Positions 25,101 through 33,181 of a stretch of DNA of 64,000 nucleotides are shown here, piece by piece. Every line of letters begins with the position of its first letter. Position 1 is the first letter of the stretch. The DNA comes from CAHJXG01 sp965277495 (GTDB taxonomy: Bacteria > Pseudomonadota > Alphaproteobacteria > Acetobacterales > Acetobacteraceae), in assembly GCA_965277495.1 (NCBI GenBank), contig OZ255824.1:1054001-1118000 (forward strand), read 5' to 3'. Below the pieces are notes generated by a model that saw nothing but the letters and a program-made list of their open reading frames with translations, did no database searches and was not told the DNA's origin. The translations under genes and the position numbers were made by a program.

Positions 25101-26315
25101 GCCTGGCCCGGGCGCCAGGGTCCAGGGAGAGTTCGGCACGTCCTGCCCGTCCGCCGCCCGCTGCACTTGGATGACGTGCTGCGCCGATGGAGGGAATCCG
25201 CCTGGGACGGCGATGTCGAAGCTGTGCCGCCCGTTGCCGATGCCGGCGTCCGCCAGGTCGGGGCGGTAGCGGTCCGCCACGACCTCGCCGAGCGCCACGC
25301 CGTTGTCGAGGACGCGCAGCCGGACCGGAAAGTCGGGCGCGGCTGTGTCGCGTGCCCAGCCCCGGATCCATTCCGGCCCAACCTGGTCCAGGCAGCCGAG
25401 CAGTTTCCCTGGCGGCACGCAGGGGTCGAGCGTCTGGGCCGCAACCGCCGGCGCCGGGCCGCGCGGGCGGCGAACCGCATCCCAGGCGAGCCGCGACAGC
25501 ACCACCTCGGCGGCCGCGCGGACGGATTGGCACCAAACGAGGCCATCGTCGGCGATCGCTTGCGCGAACCGCTGCTGCTCTTTGCATCCGGGCACCGGAG
25601 GGCAGCGTAGGACGGGCGGCCACCAGGCGGCGGCGTCGGCAATGGACAAAAGCTCATGCACCTCCGGCATGTTGCTGTAGCGTGAAACCCGCCAAACCGC
25701 GCTGAAATGCAGCGATGTCGGCGATGGGAGGGCCGCGATCCGCGTGCCGGGCCGCGCCAGCATGCGCCGCCACATGAGCCAATCGGCCGCCGTGGGCACG
25801 TTCGTCGGCCAGCCGCCGATCCCGGTATAAAGCTCATGCGTATGGGCGATGCAGGCCATCGGCAGGGTATTGCGGTTATCGACGAAATCGGCGCACTCGT
25901 CCGCCAGCGCCAGGTTGGTCGCGAACGGCACCACGACGCCGTCGGTCGAGACCCATAATGGCCGGCTGTAGACCCAGTCCGCGCCCGCATCCAGCGCCGC
26001 GCCCAGCCGTTCCAAGTGGTCGGGGAACAGCAGGTCGTCATGCGCCACGTAGGCGACCAGGCGTCCGCGCGCCCCGGCCATCGCGTGACGCCGGTTCGCG
26101 TAGCCGAAATGCGGCGCCTTCGGCAGGTCGAGGAAGCGGATGCGCGCGTCGTCGAAGCGTCCGGCCGCGGCAGCCGTCGCCGGGGTGCAGCCATCGGCCA
26201 CGACCAGCAACTCGAAGTCCGGTTCGGTCTGGCGCAGCACGCTCTCGATAGCATAGGGCAGCACGTCGGCGCGGTCGTGCGTAGGCAGCAGGACGGTAAA
26301 GCGCGGCCCGCTCAT
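25092..26315 (-). CDS. Family 2 glycosyltransferase
   Basis: A 407-residue GT-A fold enzyme. The N-terminus FTVLLPTHDRADVLPYAIES and FELLVVADGCTP form the nucleotide-sugar site, and LVAYVAHDDLLFPDHLERL contains the DxD-equivalent HDD. The last 100 or so residues look like a beta-rich accessory domain (WIRGWARDTAAPDFPVRLRV, LADAGIGNGRHSFDI), a module also found attached to other polysaccharide glycosyltransferases. It overlaps the sugar-epimerase gene upstream by four bases, which suggests surface-polysaccharide work. No membrane anchor is visible. Confidence 0.87.
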   Translation of the reverse strand: MSGPRFTVLLPTHDRADVLPYAIESVLRQTEPDFELLVVADGCTPATAAAAGRFDDARIRFLDLPKAPHFGYANRRHAMAGARGRLVAYVAHDDLLFPDHLERLGAALDAGADWVYSRPLWVSTDGVVVPFATNLALADECADFVDNRNTLPMACIAHTHELYTGIGGWPTNVPTAADWLMWRRMLARPGTRIAALPSPTSLHFSAVWRVSRYSNMPEVHELLSIADAAAWWPPVLRCPPVPGCKEQQRFAQAIADDGLVWCQSVRAAAEVVLSRLAWDAVRRPRGPAPAVAAQTLDPCVPPGKLLGCLDQVGPEWIRGWARDTAAPDFPVRLRVLDNGVALGEVVADRYRPDLADAGIGNGRHSFDIAVPGGFPPSAQHVIQVQRAADGQDVPNSPWTLAPGPGSL

Positions 26316-26863
26316 CCGCCAGCAGTGCCGACGGGAAAGCGGTATGGGATGAGGTCGGTGTCGAACGGCAGCCGATACTTGTCGGGGTTCGCGTGGTCGT
26401 AGGGAATCGTCGGGAAGTTTACGACGACAACGTCCCGATCGCCGATGTTGTGGTCGGCATGCCAGACATTGCGCGGCACCGTCACCAAGCAGCGGTCGTG
26501 TTCATGAAGCACGATCCGGCACAGCTCGCCGTGGGTCGTGCTTCCCGGACGCACGTCGTAAAGCACAAGCTCCATCTCGCCATGTAGCAGGCAATAACGG
26601 TCTTCATGCTCGCGGTGCAGGTTCCAGCCCTTCGCAACCCTCGGCCGGATCGAGAACGCATAGCTGAACACCAGTGGCTCTGAATGAACGCCCCAGCGCG
26701 GGTCATACAGTTCGGTCACGCTGCCACGGCCGTCGACGTGGGTGACCAAGCGCCGGATCACGACGTCCTGCGTCAGGCGGCGATACGGGGTGGCGTCGGC
26801 GCGCACCAGCGCCGGGTCGCGCTTGGCGGCTGCTAACGTAGTGTCGAGGAGCGATTGGACCAT
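26312..26863 (-). CDS. RmlC-like sugar epimerase (cupin)
   Basis: A 183-residue cupin resembling dTDP-4-dehydrorhamnose 3,5-epimerase. GWNLHREHEDRYCLLHGEM carries the conserved His pair region, followed by MELVLYDVRPGS, VPRNVWHADHNIGDRDV and FPTIPYDHANPDKYRLP, all in family order. Classical RmlC sequences are similar in length. It precedes and overlaps the glycosyltransferase, so it probably makes or modifies the sugar donor for it. rmlA, rmlB and rmlD are not in the window, so the exact sugar is unknown. Confidence 0.82.
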   Translation of the reverse strand: MVQSLLDTTLAAAKRDPALVRADATPYRRLTQDVVIRRLVTHVDGRGSVTELYDPRWGVHSEPLVFSYAFSIRPRVAKGWNLHREHEDRYCLLHGEMELVLYDVRPGSTTHGELCRIVLHEHDRCLVTVPRNVWHADHNIGDRDVVVVNFPTIPYDHANPDKYRLPFDTDLIPYRFPVGTAGG

Positions 26864-27143
26864 CGGCTGTTCTCCCTATTGCGGAGCATCGGCACGTCGC
26901 CATTGCTGCGGTTTTGCCCGACGCAGGCCGGCTCGGCTCTTTTCGGTGCTATTACCGAACAATCGTCGCCATCGCGGTGGCTGGCAAGCCATTTGTCGCG
27001 GCAAACGTCACGATCCTCCCGGACGCGGAGCCGGTCACAAGATCAGGACCGCCGCAACCGGATCGCCTGCGCGCTGTTCCACCCGGACTTGCGGCGGGGA
27101 ACGTGTTCGCGTGTGCCCGGCGCGCCTATTCTTGGGAAGCTCC

Positions 27144-28313
27144 ATGAAAGCACTCTGCTGGCACGGCAAAGGCGACATACGCTGCGACACGGTCCCCGAT
27201 CCCCGCATCGAGCACAGCCGCGACGCCATCATCAAGGTCACCGCTTGCGCCATCTGCGGCTCCGACCTGCACCTGTTTAATGGCATCATGCCGGGCATGA
27301 AGTCCGGCGACGTCCTGGGCCACGAGACCATGGGCGAGGTGATGGAACTCGGCGCTGAGGTCACCAACCTCAAGGTCGGCGACCGGGTCGTCGTGCCGTT
27401 CACCATTTCCTGCGGCCAGTGCTTCTTCTGCAAGAAGGGCCTGTTCTCCGGCTGTGAACGGTCGAACCCGAACCACAAGGCGGCGGAAACGCTGTGGGGC
27501 CACTCGCCAGCCGGGCTGTTCGGCTACTCGCACTTGCTGGGCGGCTATGCCGGGGGCCAGGCGGAGTACCTGCGCGTGCCCTACGCCGATTTCGGGCCGA
27601 TCAAGGTGCCGGACAGCCTGACGGACGAGCAGGTGCTGTTCCTGTCAGACATCTTCCCCACCGGCTACATGGCCGCCGACCTTTGCGACATCCAGCCCGG
27701 CGACACCATCGCCATCTGGGGCTGCGGACCCGTCGGCCAGTTCGCCATCCGCTCCGCCTTGCTGCTCGGCGCGGGCCGGGTCATCGCCATCGACACGGTG
27801 CCGGAACGCCTGGCCCTCGCGCGCGCCGGCGGGGCCGAGACCCTCGATTTCATGCAGGACAGCATCTACGACCGGCTGCAGGAGATGACGTCCGGACGCG
27901 GCCCGGATGCCTGCATCGACGCGGTCGGGACCGAGGCGAGCGGGACCGCCAGCGCCGACAGCGTGCTGGACCGCGTGAAACAGGCGGCGATGCTCGGCAC
28001 CGACCGCCCGCATGTGCTGCGACAGGCGATCAACAATTGCCGGAATGGCGGCATAGTCTCGATCGTCGGCGTGTATGGCGGCCTGCTGGACAAGGTGCCG
28101 ATGGGTTCCGCCATCAACCGCGGCCTTACGTTCAAGATGGCGCAGACGCCGGCGCAGAAGTATCTCCGCCCGCTGCTGGAGCGAATCGAGAAGGGCGAAA
28201 TCGACCCGTCCTTCGTCATTACCCATTCGGCGAAGCTTGAGGACGGGCCAGACCTGTATCGGGTGTTCAGGGACAAGGAAGAGGGCTGCATCAAGGTGGT
28301 GCTGAAGCCATGA
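27144..28313 (+). CDS. Zinc-dependent alcohol dehydrogenase family protein
   Basis: A 389-residue medium-chain dehydrogenase. ACAICGSDLHLFNG and LGHETMGEV give the catalytic-zinc Cys and His, and CGQCFFCKKGLFSGCE gives the four-Cys structural zinc. The NAD site is AIWGCGPVGQFAIRSALLLGAGRVIAID. The extended insert between zinc domains and the overall form resemble glutathione-independent formaldehyde dehydrogenase-like proteins. ATG 27144 (MKALCWHGKGDIR) is the family's start. The 280-base gap upstream shows no other gene. The next gene overlaps by ATGA. Confidence 0.9.
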   Translation: MKALCWHGKGDIRCDTVPDPRIEHSRDAIIKVTACAICGSDLHLFNGIMPGMKSGDVLGHETMGEVMELGAEVTNLKVGDRVVVPFTISCGQCFFCKKGLFSGCERSNPNHKAAETLWGHSPAGLFGYSHLLGGYAGGQAEYLRVPYADFGPIKVPDSLTDEQVLFLSDIFPTGYMAADLCDIQPGDTIAIWGCGPVGQFAIRSALLLGAGRVIAIDTVPERLALARAGGAETLDFMQDSIYDRLQEMTSGRGPDACIDAVGTEASGTASADSVLDRVKQAAMLGTDRPHVLRQAINNCRNGGIVSIVGVYGGLLDKVPMGSAINRGLTFKMAQTPAQKYLRPLLERIEKGEIDPSFVITHSAKLEDGPDLYRVFRDKEEGCIKVVLKP

Positions 28314-28711
28314 ACGACATCCAGACGGCAAAATTCCTCGGCTGGTTCAGCATCGGCCTCGGCGCGGCGGAACTGGTGTTCGGCCGCAGCATGAACCGCA
28401 GGCTGGGCCTCGGCCAGTCGCCTGGGCTGGTCCGGGCGTTTGGCGCGCGCGAGGTGGCGGCGGGCGCGATGGTGCTGATGTATCCTGACACGGCGGCGCC
28501 CGTGTGGCTCCGCGTGGCTGGCGACGCGCTGGACATCGCGGTGCTGGCTCGGGCGTTGACCACCCGCAACCGCCGGCGTCAGGCGACGCTGCTGTCGATG
28601 TTCGCGGTGCTTGGCGTCACGGCGCTCGACGTTGCGACGGCGTCGTCACTGAGCCAACGGCACAGCCGGGCGCTGGCGACGGCCCGCCGCACACGGGTGC
28701 AGCGGGTTTAG
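28310..28711 (+). CDS. Small membrane protein coupled to the alcohol dehydrogenase
   Basis: A 133-residue protein with three or four hydrophobic stretches: FLGWFSIGLGAAELVF, EVAAGAMVLMY, VWLRVAGDALDIAVLARAL and LSMFAVLGVTALDVAT. Similar small membrane proteins often stand next to zinc alcohol dehydrogenases and cyclase/dehydrase (SRPBCC) genes. No enzymatic motif is visible. The ATG overlaps the dehydrogenase stop by four bases, so they are coupled. The C-terminal tail is basic. Confidence 0.75.
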   Translation: MNDIQTAKFLGWFSIGLGAAELVFGRSMNRRLGLGQSPGLVRAFGAREVAAGAMVLMYPDTAAPVWLRVAGDALDIAVLARALTTRNRRRQATLLSMFAVLGVTALDVATASSLSQRHSRALATARRTRVQRV

Positions 28712-28721
28712 CTTCTTCAAG

Positions 28722-29804
28722 TTATGCAGCGTTCTGGATGTTTCGTCCGCCCTCGATGCAGACCCGGTTGCGTCCGGCGTGCTTGGCGGCATAGAGCGCC
28801 GCGTCGGCCCGTTCGATCAGCGAAGCGGCGGTGTCGCCCGGTGAAAACCGCGCGACGCCCGCCGAGACCGTCACGCTGCCATGCTGCTGTCCGCCTTTGG
28901 TAAACAACCTTTTTCCATCGAGGACGGCGCGTATCTGCCCGGCGACTACGGCGCCCGCACGCAGGTCGGCCCCGGTCAGGATGACCGCGAACTCCTCGCC
29001 GCCATAGCGGGCGGCGGTATCGCGTCCCTTCACGTTGTCGGCGACCACGCGCCCAACCAGCCGAAGCACGAGATCTCCCGTGCGATGCCCATAGGTGTCG
29101 TTGAACCGCTTGAAATGGTCGATGTCGAGCATCACCAGGCACATGGGTTCCTGATCCGCCTTCGCCCGCCCAATTGCCCGGCGCAGCCGTGAGTTGAATG
29201 CCCTGCGGTTGCAAAGGCCAGTTAGGCCATCCGTCGTCGCGTCCTGCTTCGCCTCGGCCAGGTCCTGCCGCAGCTTGCTGACCCGCGCGGCCGAAGTGGC
29301 GAGCTGATTTTCCAAAATGCGGTTGCGCTCGCTCGCTTGCGCCGTTTCGGCCGTCAGCACCGTTACCGCTTGCAGCAGGCCACCCATTGTGTGGTCTTGA
29401 TCCAGCCGAACCGCAACACTTGAAATGGCATCGCCATAGGCACGCAGCGCCGCACGGTTGCCTGCGACCTGCGCCACCATAGCCCGCGCAGCTTGTTCCA
29501 ATTGCTCCGAACTGTCGGCGATCACGTCGATGTTGGTTTCTGGCGCCAGGCAGTCCGCGTGCAGGGCATGCAGTTGCTCAGGGGTCGGCGCGACGCCGGC
29601 ATGCACCAATGCGGACATTCGCGTCGACAAGGCCGGATTGCTGCCGCTGAGGTGGGTGTACCAGAGCTCGAAGTTGCCCGGGGTCGGCGATATGCCGCGT
29701 TGCTGCATTTCCATCCAGGCCCGGTCCGCCAAAGCTCGGATAAGCGCTGCCGGGTCGGCCGGAGGCGCCGGATGATGTGCAGTCCCTAGATCGCTCGTGG
29801 GCAT
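28722..29804 (-). CDS. GGDEF diguanylate cyclase
   Basis: A 360-residue predicted c-di-GMP synthase. The catalytic loop is intact: ARYGGEEFAV, with TDGLTGLCNRRAF and DIDHFKRFNDTYGHRTGD upstream and SAGVA downstream. The inhibitory I-site position has KGRD instead of RxxD, so product feedback may be weakened. The N-terminal 180 residues lack membrane segments and form a helical sensor region (ELWYTHLSGSNPAL, then a coiled-coil-like stretch before GGDEF). It is convergent with the membrane-protein gene and transcribed alone. Confidence 0.93.
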   Translation of the reverse strand: MPTSDLGTAHHPAPPADPAALIRALADRAWMEMQQRGISPTPGNFELWYTHLSGSNPALSTRMSALVHAGVAPTPEQLHALHADCLAPETNIDVIADSSEQLEQAARAMVAQVAGNRAALRAYGDAISSVAVRLDQDHTMGGLLQAVTVLTAETAQASERNRILENQLATSAARVSKLRQDLAEAKQDATTDGLTGLCNRRAFNSRLRRAIGRAKADQEPMCLVMLDIDHFKRFNDTYGHRTGDLVLRLVGRVVADNVKGRDTAARYGGEEFAVILTGADLRAGAVVAGQIRAVLDGKRLFTKGGQQHGSVTVSAGVARFSPGDTAASLIERADAALYAAKHAGRNRVCIEGGRNIQNAA

Positions 29805-29958
29805 TTGGTTCGATAATCCTCGACGTTGCTGCCCAGGCTGTGGGGGGCTTCCGCAGAGGATAGGCCGATTGTTTTAACGGTTGATGAATGCGGCAATGGG
29901 TCCGCGCCGGAAATGGCCGGCGGCGCTCGCAAGCGCCACCGGCCTATTCAGGATTGCA

Positions 29959-30837
29959 TCACGCCTTATGGCTGGAATGGCCCTTATCGTTATGCGCCGC
30001 GCTCACGTCGTGCCGCCCCGGCGCCTTGGCCTGCTCGGCTGCCTTCGCCGGCTGTGACGCCGCAGGCTTTTGCTCGGCCTTCACTACGCTGGTTTCTGGA
30101 CGATGCGCCGCAGCGGCTTTCGCATGATTGTCGGCGTTGCCCTCAAACCGCTCGGCGACCTTCTTCAGGTCGGCCGCGATCTGCGCTGGCTCCGGCCGAT
30201 GCGCCGGCGGAACTGCCGTAGCCTGATGGTCCGGCTGCGTCGTGCCAACTTCGACACGCGGCGCGGGAGTGGCGCGCTTCGCCTGCTCGACGACCACTTC
30301 ATCGCGGCGCACGGTGTCGCGCACCGTCTCGTGACGCTCGGTCACCTCGCGGCGCAGCACGACCTCTTCGGTCACGCGCACGCTCTTCCAAACGTCGACA
30401 ACCTCAAAGCTTTCGCTCATTTCGATGGCCGTGTCGGTCAGGATGGCCTGCGTTGCGGTCGAGGCGGCGCCGGTCGGCTTGCGGCGCTCGACGATCACCC
30501 GCTCCTCGCGCAGGGAGATATCCTGCTCCACCGGCGTTTCCACCACCACCCGGCGGACGCGGGTCGTCTCGCCGGCGACACGCCGGGTGCCCACGTTCAG
30601 CGTTTCCTCGCCGACCGGGATCACTTCCACGCTGCCGCCCGTCTTATAGCCCGCACGCTGGTCGGACCGCGCGTCGAACTCGGCCCGCGGCACATAAGCG
30701 GACAGCACCTGCTGCGACGCCTTGCCGATGGAGAGCATCATATCCCAGAACGGGATGCCGGTGCCGGCCGCCGTGGTTTCGGCGGCCTTGGAATGCAGGT
30801 TAGCACTGCGCTGAGTCGTATTCGTGTCGTAAGCCAT
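29959..30837 (-). CDS. DUF2382 (YsnF/AvaK) domain stress protein
   Basis: A 292-residue protein. The central part has the DUF2382 pattern: VEVIPVGEETLNVGTRRV, VVETPVEQDISLREERVIVE and RREVTERHETVRDTVRR, alternating beta strands rich in Glu, Arg and Val. The C-terminal 90 residues are Ala, Lys, Glu and His rich and probably disordered, ending GHSSHKA. The family is linked to general stress and photosystem-like surface-lipid functions, without a defined reaction. ATG 30837 is preferred because GAGGGG lies in front. The phasin gene is upstream on the same strand, separated by a strong hairpin. Confidence 0.8.
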   Translation of the reverse strand: MAYDTNTTQRSANLHSKAAETTAAGTGIPFWDMMLSIGKASQQVLSAYVPRAEFDARSDQRAGYKTGGSVEVIPVGEETLNVGTRRVAGETTRVRRVVVETPVEQDISLREERVIVERRKPTGAASTATQAILTDTAIEMSESFEVVDVWKSVRVTEEVVLRREVTERHETVRDTVRRDEVVVEQAKRATPAPRVEVGTTQPDHQATAVPPAHRPEPAQIAADLKKVAERFEGNADNHAKAAAAHRPETSVVKAEQKPAASQPAKAAEQAKAPGRHDVSAAHNDKGHSSHKA

Positions 30838-30880
30838 CGTAGTCCCCTCGTTCATCAAAGTGCGGCATCGTCATTGCGCC

Positions 30881-30920
30881 GCGGCCGCCAGCGACGATGC
30901 GAACCCTCGCCGGCGGCCGC
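30881..30920 (-). repeat. Long GC hairpin between phasin and DUF2382 genes
   Basis: Left arm GCGGCCGCCAGCGA (30881-30894) and right arm TCGCCGGCGGCCGC (30907-30920) pair over 14 positions with a single mismatch, leaving a 12-base loop. There is no T-run after it on either strand, so it is more likely an mRNA-stabilising or attenuating structure than a simple terminator. It lies just after the phasin stop, where it could raise phasin mRNA level relative to the downstream gene. Both arms contain a GCGGCCGC octamer. Confidence 0.6.
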
Positions 30921-30954
30921 AGGTTTAGAACCAACCGTTCCGTCCGCGCCGAGC

Positions 30955-31623
30955 CTACTCGGCCGCGTTGCGCTGGATGTGGCGGCCCTGCTGGCGCTGT
31001 TCGATCTGCGCTTCGAGCGGAGGCAGCGTCTCGTCGGCGGTGCGGCGGACGGCGCGGACCAGGGTCGCGGTCCCCTGCATCACCGCATCCATGTACTCCC
31101 GCATGAAGCGCTGCTGCAGCTCGACCACGGCCACTGGATTGGTGAGGCGGAACAGTTCCTGTGCGGCACGCAGGTTGGTCTGCACGACGCCCTCGACCAA
31201 GCCCGCCATGCCCCGGCGCATATCGTTCAGGCCACCCTCGGCGGCCTTTGGCAGCGTCATGAGCTTACGCATGCTATCGGACGTGTCCTGGGCGGCGTGC
31301 GCCACCTTATGACTCACGTCCTCGAGCTTCTGCGCGGCGTCCTGCGCGATCTGGCGCTGGCCTTCGGCCACAGCCTGCGCGGTGCGGCGCATCGTCTCGT
31401 TCGCTTGCTCGTTGGCGCGGCGCATCGCCTCCACGCCCACCTGGGTGCCCTGGCGCGTCACGTCGGCGGTGGCGTCCGCACCCCGGCGCACAGCCTCTGC
31501 GGCGGCTTGGCCATTTTGCTGCGCGGCCTCGCTTGCTGCACGGGTCTCGGCCCATGCTGCAGGTCCAGGACCAGTTGGTCCGCCGTTATGCTTAGCGTCT
31601 GAAAATTTTGTGGTATCCGGCAT
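30955..31623 (-). CDS. Phasin-family protein
   Basis: A 222-residue amphipathic helical protein. The middle is an Ala/Gln/Arg-rich coiled-coil-like region (GADATADVTRQGTQVGVEAM, EQANETMRRTAQAVAEGQRQ), and the C-terminal part (LRAAQELFRLTNPVAVVELQ, FMREYMDAVMQGTATLVRAV) is the phasin_2 pattern that coats PHA granules. ATG 31623 has AAGGAG as ribosome site. A palindrome of PhaR type lies 36 bases upstream. It fits the PHA synthase and depolymerase at 41209-43827. DUF2382 follows on the same strand. Confidence 0.85.
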   Translation of the reverse strand: MPDTTKFSDAKHNGGPTGPGPAAWAETRAASEAAQQNGQAAAEAVRRGADATADVTRQGTQVGVEAMRRANEQANETMRRTAQAVAEGQRQIAQDAAQKLEDVSHKVAHAAQDTSDSMRKLMTLPKAAEGGLNDMRRGMAGLVEGVVQTNLRAAQELFRLTNPVAVVELQQRFMREYMDAVMQGTATLVRAVRRTADETLPPLEAQIEQRQQGRHIQRNAAE

Positions 31624-32311
31624 GTTTTTCTCCTTCGCCTGATATTTTCTTAACCGATTTGTGCGCTGCACAAAAGTTAAATATGTGGTAATTTTAAGTT
31701 AACGCTCGCTGAAGACGTGTAATACGCTAGCGTCTGAGGTATCCGATATCTAAAAATTCGAACATGCCTGTAAGAAGGTTGGCTACCTTTTTGAAAGTTG
31801 CATTCATACCTTCCAGCAGTTCTTAATGATATTAACATGATATATTCAATGTTTCTTGTATATGGCTTATAGGTGGTATGTACATACAGCAATGCTCAAT
31901 ATAATTCGATGCGGATAGTTTACGAAAATACGTATTATCGTAGCGAAATTAACATGGGCGCTTGCCTTTGCGTACTGAGGCTGCCGCGATACCGTGCAAT
32001 GCGCGCGACCGCTGAGCTACTTGGCTTTCGCCGCACGGTGACGCTTTACTACGTGAAGGCGGATCCGTTCGCCGGAGCAGACTTCGTCCCTATGCCCCCA
32101 GCGTATCGCAGCTCCAAGCAGAAACCGCGCACCAGCGTGCAAATTAGCATAACCTATAAGCAAGAACGATCAGCGGCAACAAAGCAAAGTATTGGACGGA
32201 CCATTATCCGCCGTTCTAGCATTCCGCTCAATACCGGCGCTTGCGCCAGGCACCCACGATATGAAGCCCGCGGGTCCATGACCTCAGCCGGCCGATCCGA
32301 GAGGAGCGCGA
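31624..32311. other. AT-richer intergenic gap before the catabolic cluster
   Basis: A gap of 688 bases, clearly less GC-rich than the rest of the window, especially 31640-31960. The left end holds the phasin promoter and operator. AATACGTATT (31927-31936) is a perfect ten-base palindrome. No open frame in either strand looks coding: frames near 31873-32325 have biased, low-complexity translations without a ribosome site. On the minus strand around 31990-32040 there is a tRNA-like stretch (GTAGCTCAGCGGT, then ATTGCACGG) but no T-arm. It probably contains the promoter of the 32312 gene. Confidence 0.5.
31659..31673 (-). promoter_or_regulatory. Candidate PhaR-type operator at the phasin gene
   Basis: TTGTGC-GCT-GCACAA is an exact six-base-arm palindrome, placed 36 bases before the phasin ATG and just downstream of TATTTA-like AT-rich sequence on the minus strand. 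PhaR-type repressors of PHA-accumulating proteobacteria bind TGC-N3-GCA-centred sites at phasin promoters, so position and sequence agree. No phaR gene is in the window. Confidence 0.5.
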
Positions 32312-33181
32312 ATGTCCAAGTGTAAAATCCTCAACGACCTGATCCAGGCGCGGACTGCGCTGCCGGTGCCGGGCGTCTATGACGCATTCAGCGCGCGGCT
32401 GGTCGAGCAGGCCGGCTTCCAGGCTTGCCAAGTCAGCGGCTTCGCCGTCGCGGCGGCGCTGCTGGGTTTGCCGGACGTGGGCATCCTGTCGATGCGCGAC
32501 CAGATCAACGCCGTGCAGTGCATCGCCAACGCTGTCGACATCCCAGTCATGGCGGACGGCGACACCGGGTTCGGCAACGCGCTCAGCGCCTACCACACCG
32601 TGCGCCTGATGGAATCGGCGGGTGCGGCTGGCATCAACATCGAGGACCAGACCTTTCCCAAGCGCTGCGGCCACATGAACGACAAGTCGGTGATCCCCAC
32701 CGAAGAAATGGTGCAAAAGGTGCGCGCCGCGGTCTCGGCCCGGCGCGACCAGCACTTCGTCATCAACGCCCGCACCGACGCCATCGCCACCGACGGCGTG
32801 GCCGCGGCCATCGCGCGGGCAAACGCCTATATGGACGCCGGCGCCACCCTGGTCTTCATCGAGGCGCCGGGCACGCGGGAGGACATCGCCACCATCGTCC
32901 GCAGCGTGCACGGCCCGGTCAGCTTCAACATGGTCGGCGCACCCGGCGGCAAGACGCCCTCGGTCAGCCTGGCCGAGTTGCGCGAACTGGGCGTGGGCCG
33001 TGTCTCCTTCCCCGGCGTCACCCTCGCCAGCGCCGGCGCTGCGATGCGCCGGGCCTTGAAGGCGCTGGCCGACGACGGCGACCTTCTCGCCGTCGACCAA
33101 GACCTGATGTCGTTTTCCGAGGTGGCGGGCGTCGTCGGGCTGGCGGCGGAACGGGCGCGCGAGCAGGAGTTCGCATCATGA
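32312..33181 (+). CDS. Isocitrate lyase/PEP mutase-family lyase, module 1
   Basis: A 289-residue TIM-barrel enzyme of the ICL/PEP-mutase superfamily, related to 2-methylisocitrate lyase, 2,3-dimethylmalate lyase and oxaloacetate decarboxylase. Mg-site and catalytic motifs: VPGVYDAFSARL, MADGDTGFGN, INIEDQTFPKRCGH (catalytic Cys) and VINARTDA. The short length and KRCGH rather than KKCGH favour the methylisocitrate/dimethylmalate lyase side. It overlaps the LeuC-like gene by ATGA, which with the LeuD-like gene forms a complete isomerise-and-cleave module. The substrate is not readable, but one expected product is pyruvate or another 2-oxo acid. Confidence 0.85.
   Translation: MSKCKILNDLIQARTALPVPGVYDAFSARLVEQAGFQACQVSGFAVAAALLGLPDVGILSMRDQINAVQCIANAVDIPVMADGDTGFGNALSAYHTVRLMESAGAAGINIEDQTFPKRCGHMNDKSVIPTEEMVQKVRAAVSARRDQHFVINARTDAIATDGVAAAIARANAYMDAGATLVFIEAPGTREDIATIVRSVHGPVSFNMVGAPGGKTPSVSLAELRELGVGRVSFPGVTLASAGAAMRRALKALADDGDLLAVDQDLMSFSEVAGVVGLAAERAREQEFAS

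Noticed and set aside
31985..32045. Possible tRNA on the minus strand
   Set aside because: Only D-arm and anticodon-loop-like pieces are seen; no TTCGA T-loop and no closed acceptor stem, so not called as a tRNA.
31873..32325. Plus-strand frame of 150 codons in the AT-rich gap
   Set aside because: No ribosome site, no recognisable domain, and an odd composition; it also runs into the start of the lyase gene.
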